Origin: Pseudonocardia sp.
Lineage (GTDB): Bacteria > Actinomycetota > Actinomycetes > Mycobacteriales > Pseudonocardiaceae
Assembly: GCA_030453005.1 (NCBI GenBank)
Contig: JAKDLE010000211.1
Coordinates: 1 to 5,928, forward strand
DNA length: 5,928 bases
Direction of reading: 5' to 3'
The translations under genes and the position numbers were made by a program. The notes beneath the pieces are model-generated. The model saw only the letters and a program-made list of their open reading frames with translations, was not told where the DNA came from and did no database searches. Position 1 is the stretch's first letter. Each line of letters opens with the position of its first letter. This document shows positions 1 to 5,876 of the stretch, in pieces.

Positions 1-698
1 GCGGGACGGAGGTCGACGAAGGCGTCCCGCAGGCCGCGGCCCTGGCCGAGTCGTGCCTTGGCCGCCACCTCCAGCAGGTTCATGCCGAAGGTGATCGTGT
101 AGGCGAGCATGAGGTAGAGGATCGGTAGCACGACGAGGTACATGAGGTACACGTTGCCGCCCGCGTTGCGGAAGAACTCGCCCATTGTCAACAGGTCCAC
201 CAGCGAGATCGCGATGACCAGCGGGGTGCCTTTGAGCAGCTGGATCAACAGGTTGTTCATCGGGGGGAGCATCAGCACCACGGCCTGCGGCCAGATGACC
301 CGGTGCATCCGCTGCCAGGGGGACAGGCTCAGCGCCGACGCCGCCTCCCACTGCTCGCGCGGGACCGCGGCCAGCGACCCGCGGACCACCTCCGACCCGT
401 AGGCGCCGTAGTTCAGGCCGAGCGCGAGCACCCCGCACAGCAGCGGCGAGAACCGCAGGCCGAGCTGCGGCAGCGCGAAGAACAGCCAGAACAGCTGGAT
501 GAACAGCGACGTGCCGCGGAAGAACTCGATCACCGTGCGGGCCGCACCGCGCAACCACAGGCGGTCCGAGCGCGCCGCCAGCCCGAGCACGACGGCGACC
601 ACCAGCATCAGGATCGAGCCCAGCACGGTCAGCAGGACCGTGATCTGCAGGCCGCGCCAGAGGTTCGGTATCCAGTCCGTCAGTGTGGGGACGCCCAT
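1..698 (-). CDS. ehuC: ABC transporter permease, polar amino acid / ectoine (EhuC-like) type, 3' end beyond window
   Basis: Inner-membrane permease of a polar amino-acid-type ABC importer. It would form the channel with a partner permease, an ATPase and a substrate-binding protein. The ATG at 698 opens a frame with no stop for 232 codons, to the left edge. Hydrophobic spans lie near residues 17-42, 62-80, 84-100, 157-170 and 184-205. The cytoplasmic EAA loop that contacts the ATPase is at about 114-140 (EQWEAASALSLSPWQRM, then VIWPQA). Stretches such as FFRGTSLFIQLFWLFF (59-74) and LALGLNYGAYGSEVVRGS (91-108) resemble EhuC of ectoine/hydroxyectoine importers more than generic HisM/GlnP proteins, from memory of the family. 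The conserved EAA-loop glycine is Ser124, which some EhuC-type proteins tolerate. No other in-frame start lies just upstream and no good Shine-Dalgarno sequence is seen. The gene starts 43 bases after glgE on the same strand, so it may be cotranscribed. Permease family is near certain; ectoine specificity is an inference, since no binding protein or ATPase is in view. Confidence 0.85.
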   Translation of the reverse strand, partial: MGVPTLTDWIPNLWRGLQITVLLTVLGSILMLVVAVVLGLAARSDRLWLRGAARTVIEFFRGTSLFIQLFWLFFALPQLGLRFSPLLCGVLALGLNYGAYGSEVVRGSLAAVPREQWEAASALSLSPWQRMHRVIWPQAVVLMLPPMNNLLIQLLKGTPLVIAISLVDLLTMGEFFRNAGGNVYLMYLVVLPILYLMLAYTITFGMNLLEVAAKARLGQGRGLRDAFVDLRP

Positions 699-741
699 GT
701 CGGGCGACGGTACCGCCGTGATCGCTCCGCGCCTACGGTGA

Positions 742-2739
742 TCAGCTGGCCGGTCGGCGCTGGATGCGCAGGATGTGGGCGACGTGGTGCCAGGGCTCCA
801 GGCGCACGAAGTTGAACTGGCCCCAGTCCCACGTCTCGCCGCTGACCTCGTCGTGGACGGCGACGCGGTCGCCCCAGCCGAGCCCGAGCGCGGGCATGTC
901 GAGTGCGGTGGTGCCGATCTGGGCGTCGTGGGAGTCGAGCGTGCAGACGACGAGCACGGTGTCGCCGGTGACCGGGTCGGTCTTCGAGTAGGCGATGATC
1001 TGCTCGTTGTCGACGTGGTGGAACGTGATGTCGCGCAGCTGCTGCAGGGCCGGGTGGGCGCGGCGGATCTCGTTGAGCCGCGTCAGGTAGGGCTCCAGGG
1101 ACTGGCCCGCGGCGGCGGCGCCGGTGAAGTCGCGCGGGCGCAGCTCGTACTTCTCGGAGTTGAGGTACTCCTCGCTGCCGGGCCGGACCGGCTCGCCCTC
1201 GTAGAGCTCGAAGCCGGAGTAGACGCCCCACGTGGGCGACATCGTGGCGGCCAGGGTGGCGCGGATGGCGAACATGCCCGGCCCCCCGGTCTGCAACGAC
1301 TCGTGCAGGATGTCGGGGGTGTTGACGAACAGGTTCGGGCGGGCCTCGTCGGCGCGCTCGGCGTGCATGAGGGCGAACTCGGTGAGCTCGGGCTTCGTCG
1401 TGCGCCAGGTGAAGTACGAGTAGGACTGGGTGAAGCCCAGCCGGGCCAGCCCGAACAGCCGCGCGGGGCGGGTGAACGCCTCGGCCAGGAACAACACCTC
1501 GGGATGGCGGGCCTTGACCTGCCAGATCAGCCAGTGCCAGAAGTTCGGCGGCTTGGTGTGCGGGTTGTCGACGCGGAAGATCTGCACGCCGTGCTCCACC
1601 CAGTGCAGGACCACCCGCAGCGACTCGGCGTAGATCCCGGCCGGGTCGTTGTCGAAGTTGACCGGGTAGATGTCCTGGTAGCGCTTCGGCGGGTTCTCCG
1701 CGTAGGCGATGGAGCCGTCGGGGCGCACCGTGAACCACTCGGGGTGCTCGGCGACCCACGGGTGGTCGGGGGCGCACTGCAGCGCGAAGTCGAGCGCCAC
1801 CTCCATGCCGAGGTCGTGCGTCCGCGCCACGAAGGCGTCGAAGTCCTCACATGTGCCCAGCTCGGGGTCGATCGCGTCGTGGCCGCCCTGCGCCGAGCCG
1901 ATCGCCCACGGCGAGCCGACGTCGCCGGGACCGGCGTTCACCGAGTTGTTGCGGCCCTTGCGGTGCTTCGCCCCGACCGGGTGGATCGGCGGCAGGTACA
2001 CGACGTCGAAGCCCATCGAGGCGATCCGGTCGAGCTCCTTCGCCGCGGTGACGAACGACCCGTGCACGGCGCGGCCGGTCTCGTCGCGGCCACCCGTGGA
2101 GCGGGGGAAGAACTCGTACCAGGACCCGTAGAGGGCCCGCGGCCGGTCGACGTAGACCTGCTGGGCGCGGCCCCGGGTGATCAGTTCCCGCACGGGGCGC
2201 TCGGTCATGATCTTCTCGACGGCCGGGAACAGGGCCGGGGCGACGCGCGCCCGCAGCGGCATCGCCGTGTCGCGCAGCGCGTTCGCGGCGCCGAAGAGCA
2301 GGTCGCGGTGGGGGCGCTCGGCGGGGCGGCGGCCGACGCGCTGCAACAGCCGCGCACCGATCTCCAGGTCGTTGGCCAGCTCGTCGGGGCTCTGGCCCGC
2401 GTCGAGCTTCTTGGTGACGGCGTTGCGCCAGGTGGCCCAGGGGTCGCTCCAGGCGTCGACCCGGAAGGTCCACATGCCGGGCTCGTCGGCGGCGACGGTG
2501 GCGGCGAAGGAGTCGCCGCCCGCCCCGAGGGGCTCCATGCGGACGTGGTGTGCGGCGCCGCGGCTGCCCACCTCCTGTCCTCCGACCCGCCGCCAGACGA
2601 CGTTGGCGGCGACGGCGTCGTGGCCCTCGCGCCAGACCACCGCGGTGATCGGGATGACCTCGCCCACCACGGCCTTCGATGCCTGCCGGCCCCCGCTCAC
2701 CGACGGGGTGACGTCGTCGATCCCGAGCCGACCGGTCAT
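742..2739 (-). CDS. glgE: GlgE, alpha-1,4-glucan:maltose-1-phosphate maltosyltransferase
   Basis: Cytoplasmic GH13_3 enzyme that transfers maltosyl units from alpha-maltose 1-phosphate to the non-reducing end of alpha-1,4-glucan, releasing phosphate; it is the elongation step of the GlgE pathway from trehalose or ADP-glucose. From the ATG at 2739 the protein has 665 residues, normal for the family. An N-terminal beta-sandwich domain (about 1-180, with AKAVVGE-like [11 protein letters not shown]) precedes the catalytic barrel. Signature stretches are [31 protein letters not shown] (348-359), [14 protein letters not shown] (436-449) and [17 protein letters not shown]. Expected catalytic residues are present: nucleophile Asp391 in [11 protein letters not shown], acid/base Glu420 in VLFLAEAF, and Asp476 in [12 protein letters not shown] at 2772 would add 11 residues. 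I prefer the ATG because GGGGG (2750-2754) lies 10 bases upstream, [10 protein letters not shown] is a typical beginning, and the TTG overlaps the only good -10-like hexamer. It diverges from glgP, as in mycobacteria, but no glgB follows. Confidence 0.97.
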   Translation of the reverse strand: MTGRLGIDDVTPSVSGGRQASKAVVGEVIPITAVVWREGHDAVAANVVWRRVGGQEVGSRGAAHHVRMEPLGAGGDSFAATVAADEPGMWTFRVDAWSDPWATWRNAVTKKLDAGQSPDELANDLEIGARLLQRVGRRPAERPHRDLLFGAANALRDTAMPLRARVAPALFPAVEKIMTERPVRELITRGRAQQVYVDRPRALYGSWYEFFPRSTGGRDETGRAVHGSFVTAAKELDRIASMGFDVVYLPPIHPVGAKHRKGRNNSVNAGPGDVGSPWAIGSAQGGHDAIDPELGTCEDFDAFVARTHDLGMEVALDFALQCAPDHPWVAEHPEWFTVRPDGSIAYAENPPKRYQDIYPVNFDNDPAGIYAESLRVVLHWVEHGVQIFRVDNPHTKPPNFWHWLIWQVKARHPEVLFLAEAFTRPARLFGLARLGFTQSYSYFTWRTTKPELTEFALMHAERADEARPNLFVNTPDILHESLQTGGPGMFAIRATLAATMSPTWGVYSGFELYEGEPVRPGSEEYLNSEKYELRPRDFTGAAAAGQSLEPYLTRLNEIRRAHPALQQLRDITFHHVDNEQIIAYSKTDPVTGDTVLVVCTLDSHDAQIGTTALDMPALGLGWGDRVAVHDEVSGETWDWGQFNFVRLEPWHHVAHILRIQRRPAS

Positions 2740-2771
2740 GTCCAGCGCACCCCCGTCTATCGCCTGTTCCA

Positions 2772-2777
2772 ACCGTA
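2772..2777 (-). promoter_or_regulatory. Possible glgE -10 hexamer
   Basis: On the minus strand, TACGGT fits the actinobacterial TANNNT -10 pattern and is the only match near the gene start. Transcription would begin near 2765, giving a leader of about 26 bases that contains GGGGG at 2750-2754 ahead of the ATG at 2739. The best -35-like hexamer, TTTCGA 16 bases upstream, is poor. This is a weak prediction, useful mainly because it argues against the upstream TTG as start. Confidence 0.25.
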
Positions 2778-2800
2778 CCTACCCGGTCCAGCCTCGAAAG

Positions 2801-2829
2801 GAACGGGTCATCAGTGCTTTCCCCCGTTC
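2801..2829. repeat. Inverted repeat in the glgE-glgP control region
   Basis: GAACGGG at 2801-2807 and CCCGTTC at 2823-2829 are perfect 7-base inverted arms around a 15-base spacer. The dyad lies upstream of glgE, at about -35 to -65 relative to its probable transcription start, so it could be an operator or activator site. It could also form a hairpin if transcribed. No known regulator motif is recognised; 7-base GC-rich arms could arise by chance. Confidence 0.35.
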
Positions 2830-2858
2830 ACGTGATCGTCACCGGGCCGATCCGCGCC

Positions 2859-2871
2859 GGCTCGTCGAGCC
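2859..2871. repeat. 13-base palindrome in the glgE-glgP control region
   Basis: GGCTCG and CGAGCC flank a single central T, giving a compact perfect palindrome about midway between the two divergent genes. It is too tight to make a good RNA hairpin beyond five pairs, so a dimeric protein-binding site is the more natural reading if it has any function. No regulator is recognised. Confidence 0.25.
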
Positions 2872-2884
2872 CTGACCCGGACGC

Positions 2885-2909
2885 TTGACCGATCACGGAA
2901 TCGGTTCAA
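2885..2909. promoter_or_regulatory. Candidate operator: bulged dyad over the glgP promoter
   Basis: TTGACCGAT (2885-2893) and ATCGGTTCAA (2900-2909) are inverted repeats of one another over nine pairs, with one unpaired T at 2906 and a six-base centre (CACGGA). The core arms ACCGAT/ATCGGT are perfect. The dyad covers the -35 hexamer and stops one base before the -10 hexamer, a classic position for a repressor. No gene for a regulator lies in the window and I do not recognise the motif as a named site. Confidence 0.45.
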
Positions 2910-2916
2910 CTATCCT
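2885..2916 (+). promoter_or_regulatory. Probable glgP promoter (leaderless type)
   Basis: TTGACC at 2885-2890 matches the -35 consensus at five of six positions. TATCCT at 2911-2916 fits the actinobacterial TANNNT -10 pattern. The 20-base spacing is longer than the usual 17, so the -35 match may be partly accidental. The -10 ends eight bases before the GTG at 2925, which places transcription start at or one base before the start codon. The bases just upstream of the GTG are pyrimidine-rich with no Shine-Dalgarno sequence, as expected for a leaderless mRNA. AACTAT at 2908-2913 would give 17-base spacing but is a poorer -10. Confidence 0.55.
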
Positions 2917-2924
2917 TCCCGCCC

Positions 2925-5483
2925 GTGAGAGCTCTCCGTCGGTTCACCGTGCGCGCCCAGCTGCCCTCCGCCCTCGCGCCGCTGCAGGCGCTGGCCACCA
3001 ACCTGCGGTGGAGCTGGCACCCGCCCACGCAGGACATGTTCGCCGCGCTCGACCCCGACGCGTGGGAGCGGGCGGGCCACGACCCGGTCCGCCTGCTCGG
3101 CGAGATCCCGACCGAGCGCTTCGAGGTGCTCGCCCGCGACGCCGACACCGTCGTCACCGTTCAGGAGCTGTCCGACGACCTGGAGGCCTACCTCACCGAG
3201 CCGCGCTGGTACCAGAACGAGCGCGAGGACGACCCCGCGCTGCCTGCGGCCGTCGGCTACTTCTCGATGGAGTTCGGCGTCAGCGAGGTGCTGCCCAACT
3301 ACTCCGGCGGCCTCGGTGTGCTCGCGGGCGACCACCTCAAGGCGGCGTCGGACCTCGGCGTGCCGCTGATCGGCGTCGGTCTGCTCTACCGCTCCGGCTA
3401 CTTCCGTCAGTCGCTCTCGCTCGACGGCTGGCAGCTCGAGCACTACCCGGCCCTGGACCCCCAGGGCCTGCCGCTGCACCTGCTCACCGGGCCCGACGGT
3501 TCGCCCGCGCTCGTCGAGATCGCGCTGCCCGCCGGGCGGACGCTGCGGGCGCGGGTCTGGCAGGCCGCCGTCGGTCGCGTCCCTCTACTGCTGCTCGACT
3601 CCGACATCGAGGGATGTGACCCCGACCTGCGCGGCGTCACCGACCGGCTCTACGGCGGCGACCAGGACCAGCGCATCCGTCAGGAGATCCTCGTCGGCGT
3701 CGGCGGGGTCCGGGCCGTCCGTGCGTACTGCGACATCACCGGCCACCCGCAGCCCGAGGTGTTCCACACGAACGAGGGCCACGCCGGGTACCTGGGCCTA
3801 GAGCGCATCCGGGAGCTGCAGGACGCGCACTCGCTGTCCTTCGACGAGGCGCTCGCCACCGTCCGCGCGGGCACAGTGTTCACCACCCACACCCCGGTGC
3901 CCGCCGGGATCGACCGGTTCCCGGTCGACATGGTGCAGCACTACTTCGGTGCCGGTGACACTTCCGATGGGCTGCTGCCCGGCGTGCCGATCGACCGCGT
4001 CCTCGCGCTCGGCGCGGAGGACAACCCGAACATGTTCAACATGGCGCACATGGGGCTGCGGCTCGCCCAACGCGCCAACGGCGTCTCGCAGCTGCACGGC
4101 GCGGTGTCGCGGGGGATGTTCGGCGGGCTCTGGGCGGGTTTCGACACCGACGAGGTGCCGATCGGCTCGGTCACCAACGGCGTGCACGGCGCCACGTGGG
4201 AGGCGCGGGACGTCACGGCGCTGATCGGGACGCCGGAGGCGCCCGCCGAGCCCGTCACCGACGCCCAGCTGTGGGATCTGCGCACCACCCTGCGCACCCG
4301 GCTCGTGCACGAGGTGCGCCGCCGCGTCCGCGAGGCGTGGCTGCAGCGCGGCGCGTCGCTGCCGGAGCTGGGCTGGACCGACCAGGTCTTCGACCCGGAC
4401 GTGCTCACCGTCGGGTTCGCGCGCCGCGTGCCCACCTACAAGCGGCTCACGCTGATGCTGCGCGACCCCGACCGGCTGCGCGACCTGCTGCTCGACCCGC
4501 ACCGCCCGGTGCAGCTCGTCGTCGCGGGCAAGAGCCACCCCGCCGACGACGGCGGCAAGGCACTGATCCAGGAGATCGTGCGTTTCGCCGACGACGCGGG
4601 CGTGCGCCACCGCATCGCGTTCCTGCCCGACTACGACATGTCGATGGCCCGCTACCTCTACTGGGGCTGCGACGTCTGGCTCAACAACCCGTTGCGACCG
4701 TTGGAGGCGTGCGGGACCTCAGGCATGAAGTCGGCGCTCAACGGCGGGCTCAACCTCTCGATCCGCGACGGCTGGTGGGACGAGTTCTACGACGGCGCCA
4801 ACGGCTGGGCCATCCCCACCGCCGACGGCATGACCGACCCCACCCGACGCGACGACCTGGAGGCAGGAGCGCTCTACGAACTGCTCGCCACCCAGGTGGC
4901 ACCCGCGTTCTACGAGCGCACCGACCCCGACACCGAGGATAGGGTGCCACCCCGCTGGGTGGAGCTGGTGCGCCACACGCTCACGACGCTGCGCCCGCAG
5001 GTGCAGGCCGCGCGCATGGTCACCGAGTACACGCAGGGTCTCTACGCCCCGGCCGCCCGCGCCGCGGCGGGGATCGCCTCCGACTCCTTCGGACCCGCCC
5101 GCGAGCTCGCGTCCTACCGGTCCCGGCTGGGCGACGCGTGGAACCGGGTGCGGGTGCTCGGCGTCGACGCCTCCGGGCTGCCCGACACCCCGGTCGTCGG
5201 GGCGCCCATGACGGTGCGCGCCGTCGTCGAGCTGGCCGGGCTGGACCCGGCCGACGTCGTCGTGGAGGCGGTCGTCGGGCCTGTCGACGACACCGACGAG
5301 CTCGACTCCCGCAAGCGCACCGCCGCGATGAAGCACGTCGGGGCCGACGGCACCGCGCAGCGGTTCGAGGCCGTCGTGCCCCTGCCACACGCCGGACTCA
5401 CCGGCTACACCGTGCGGGTGCTGCCCACGCACCCGCTGCTCGCCGGCTCCGCGGAGCTGGGCAAGGTGGTGCTGGCGGGCTGA
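2925..5483 (+). CDS. glgP: Alpha-glucan (glycogen) phosphorylase, actinobacterial type
   Basis: Cytoplasmic PLP-dependent GT35 enzyme that releases glucose 1-phosphate from non-reducing ends of alpha-1,4-glucan. The 852 residues fit the actinobacterial subfamily (M. tuberculosis Rv1328 is similar in length). Visible in order: an N-terminal DUF3417-type segment (about 10-100, with ATNLRWSWHPPTQDMF), YFSMEFG (112-118), NYSGGLGVLAGDHLK (125-139), HTNEGHAGY (281-289), the phosphate-site segment RRVPTYKR (500-507; Arg501 and Lys506 align with Arg569 and Lys574 of rabbit muscle phosphorylase), and the PLP site EACGTSGMKSALNGG with the Schiff-base lysine at 602. A C-terminal beta-sandwich-like extension (about 740-850) is shared with the mycobacterial enzyme. 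The GTG at 2925 is chosen because MRALRRFTVRA is the standard beginning of the family. It lacks a Shine-Dalgarno sequence and is probably leaderless. It is divergent from glgE and ends just before a hairpin. All catalytic residues checked are present. Confidence 0.97.
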   Translation: MRALRRFTVRAQLPSALAPLQALATNLRWSWHPPTQDMFAALDPDAWERAGHDPVRLLGEIPTERFEVLARDADTVVTVQELSDDLEAYLTEPRWYQNEREDDPALPAAVGYFSMEFGVSEVLPNYSGGLGVLAGDHLKAASDLGVPLIGVGLLYRSGYFRQSLSLDGWQLEHYPALDPQGLPLHLLTGPDGSPALVEIALPAGRTLRARVWQAAVGRVPLLLLDSDIEGCDPDLRGVTDRLYGGDQDQRIRQEILVGVGGVRAVRAYCDITGHPQPEVFHTNEGHAGYLGLERIRELQDAHSLSFDEALATVRAGTVFTTHTPVPAGIDRFPVDMVQHYFGAGDTSDGLLPGVPIDRVLALGAEDNPNMFNMAHMGLRLAQRANGVSQLHGAVSRGMFGGLWAGFDTDEVPIGSVTNGVHGATWEARDVTALIGTPEAPAEPVTDAQLWDLRTTLRTRLVHEVRRRVREAWLQRGASLPELGWTDQVFDPDVLTVGFARRVPTYKRLTLMLRDPDRLRDLLLDPHRPVQLVVAGKSHPADDGGKALIQEIVRFADDAGVRHRIAFLPDYDMSMARYLYWGCDVWLNNPLRPLEACGTSGMKSALNGGLNLSIRDGWWDEFYDGANGWAIPTADGMTDPTRRDDLEAGALYELLATQVAPAFYERTDPDTEDRVPPRWVELVRHTLTTLRPQVQAARMVTEYTQGLYAPAARAAAGIASDSFGPARELASYRSRLGDAWNRVRVLGVDASGLPDTPVVGAPMTVRAVVELAGLDPADVVVEAVVGPVDDTDELDSRKRTAAMKHVGADGTAQRFEAVVPLPHAGLTGYTVRVLPTHPLLAGSAELGKVVLAG

Positions 5484-5510
5484 CGTCGGTCGGTCCCGCC
5501 GACCTCCGTC
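5482..5510 (+). terminator. Likely glgP transcription terminator hairpin
   Basis: GGTCGG (5488-5493) pairs with CCGACC (5499-5504) around the loop TCCCG. Below a TC/TC internal loop, GACG (5482-5485) pairs with CGTC (5507-5510). The ten-pair stem begins inside the glgP stop codon (5481-5483) and points toward the converging gene. No T-tract follows, as is common for actinobacterial hairpin terminators, so termination efficiency is uncertain. Confidence 0.5.
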
Positions 5511-5548
5511 GCAGCGCGCGTCGGGTGGCGCAGCGCGCGTCCGGTGGC
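5511..5548. repeat. Tandem pair of 19-base repeats
   Basis: Two adjacent 19-base copies (5511-5529 and 5530-5548), both beginning GCAGCGCGCGTC and ending GGTGGC, differ at a single base (G versus C at position 13). They lie in the convergent gap just after the glgP hairpin. Replication slippage in GC-rich noncoding DNA would explain them. Inverted pairs such as CAGCGC (5531-5536) with GCGCTG (5553-5558) could add secondary structure. Confidence 0.8.
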
Positions 5549-5559
5549 GCAGGCGCTGG

Positions 5560-5591
5560 GCGGGCTGCGCGGCCTGGGCGCGGGCTGCGCG
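5560..5591. repeat. Direct repeat of a 12-base GC-rich unit
   Basis: GCGGGCTGCGCG occurs at 5560-5571 and again at 5580-5591, with a 20-base period. It follows the 19-base tandem pair and completes a repeat-rich stretch filling most of the gap between glgP and the FmdB-like gene. No coding function is seen here. Confidence 0.7.
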
Positions 5592-5601
5592 AGCGCGGAC
5601 A

Positions 5602-5626
5602 GGCTGCGACGTCAGCCGCAGCAGCC
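5602..5626 (-). terminator. Weak hairpins at the end of the FmdB-like gene
   Basis: On the minus strand GGCTG (5617-5613) can pair with CAGCC (5606-5602) around a six-base loop, spanning the stop codon. Alternatively, GGCTGC (5626-5621) can pair with GCAGCC (5607-5602) with a longer loop. Either could contribute to termination, but there is no T-tract and the arms partly reflect the repeated Gly/Cys codons. Confidence 0.25.
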
Positions 5627-5827
5627 GCCTCCGCAGCAGCCGCCGCCACCGGCGCGGGCGGGTGCGCGCGGGGCCGCGCTGCGCCCGCCGACAGCGACCG
5701 TCGTCAGCAACTTGACGGTGTCCGCGTGGCCCGCCGGGCACGGTGCGGGGTCGCCGGAGGCGGTCATCGGGCGGCTGACCTCGAAGGTCTCGGCGCATTC
5801 GCGGCAGCGGAAGTCGTAGCGGGGCAC
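5612..5827 (-). CDS. FmdB-family zinc-ribbon protein with Gly/Cys-rich tail
   Basis: Small protein of 71 residues matching the FmdB/CxxC zinc-ribbon family: MPRYDFRCRECAETFEV is the typical opening. Cys8 and Cys11 form the first knuckle. The second is CPAGH, with Cys30 and His34 rather than a Cys pair, a pattern I recall in actinobacterial homologues. A low-complexity Ala/Pro/Arg linker leads to a tail with two Cys pairs (Cys64-Cys65 and Cys69-Cys70) among glycines. The family was named for a putative regulator of formamidase/amidase genes, but its general role is unknown; metal binding is the safest statement. The start is GTG at 5827. The frame stays open upstream to the window edge, so the start rests on family similarity and on the promoter-like TACGCT six bases upstream. 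No Shine-Dalgarno sequence is seen, so it is probably leaderless. It converges on glgP with a 128-base gap; no functional link to glucan metabolism is evident. Confidence 0.88.
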   Translation of the reverse strand: MPRYDFRCRECAETFEVSRPMTASGDPAPCPAGHADTVKLLTTVAVGGRSAAPRAPARAGGGGCCGGGCCG

Positions 5828-5833
5828 GGGTGC

Positions 5834-5839
5834 AGCGTA
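5834..5839 (-). promoter_or_regulatory. Probable -10 hexamer of the FmdB-like gene (leaderless)
   Basis: On the minus strand TACGCT matches the actinobacterial TANNNT -10 pattern and ends six bases before the GTG start, placing transcription start on the start codon. No convincing -35 hexamer is seen, which is common for leaderless actinobacterial promoters. Confidence 0.45.
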
Positions 5840-5876
5840 GGCCGCGGTCGGTACGGCGGACAGGCCCTCCGTGTCC

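Noticed and set aside
1..30. Inverted repeat GCGGGAC ... GTCCCGC at the left edge
   Set aside because: It lies inside the permease coding sequence, where the residues account for the bases; 7-base GC-rich arms are expected by chance.
699..741. Terminator or separate promoter between glgE and the permease
   Set aside because: No stable hairpin and no convincing -35/-10 pair are visible in the 43 bases; only short GTGATC repeats.
680..1777. Minus-strand open frame of 365 codons overlapping glgE and the permease start
   Set aside because: An out-of-frame shadow, Arg/Pro/Ala-rich, inside two well-supported genes on the same strand.
775..2835. Very long plus-strand open frame (686 codons) opposite glgE
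   Set aside because: Its translation is low-complexity Val/Gly/Arg/Ala-rich with no family resemblance. It mirrors glgE codon structure, as is usual for antisense frames in GC-rich genes, while the minus strand encodes a clear GlgE.
2814..2888. Small plus-strand frame with GTG start (24 codons) upstream of glgP, with a weak AAAGGA upstream
   Set aside because: No recognisable peptide, spacing from AAAGGA is long, and it runs into the glgP promoter. A leader peptide is possible but unsupported.
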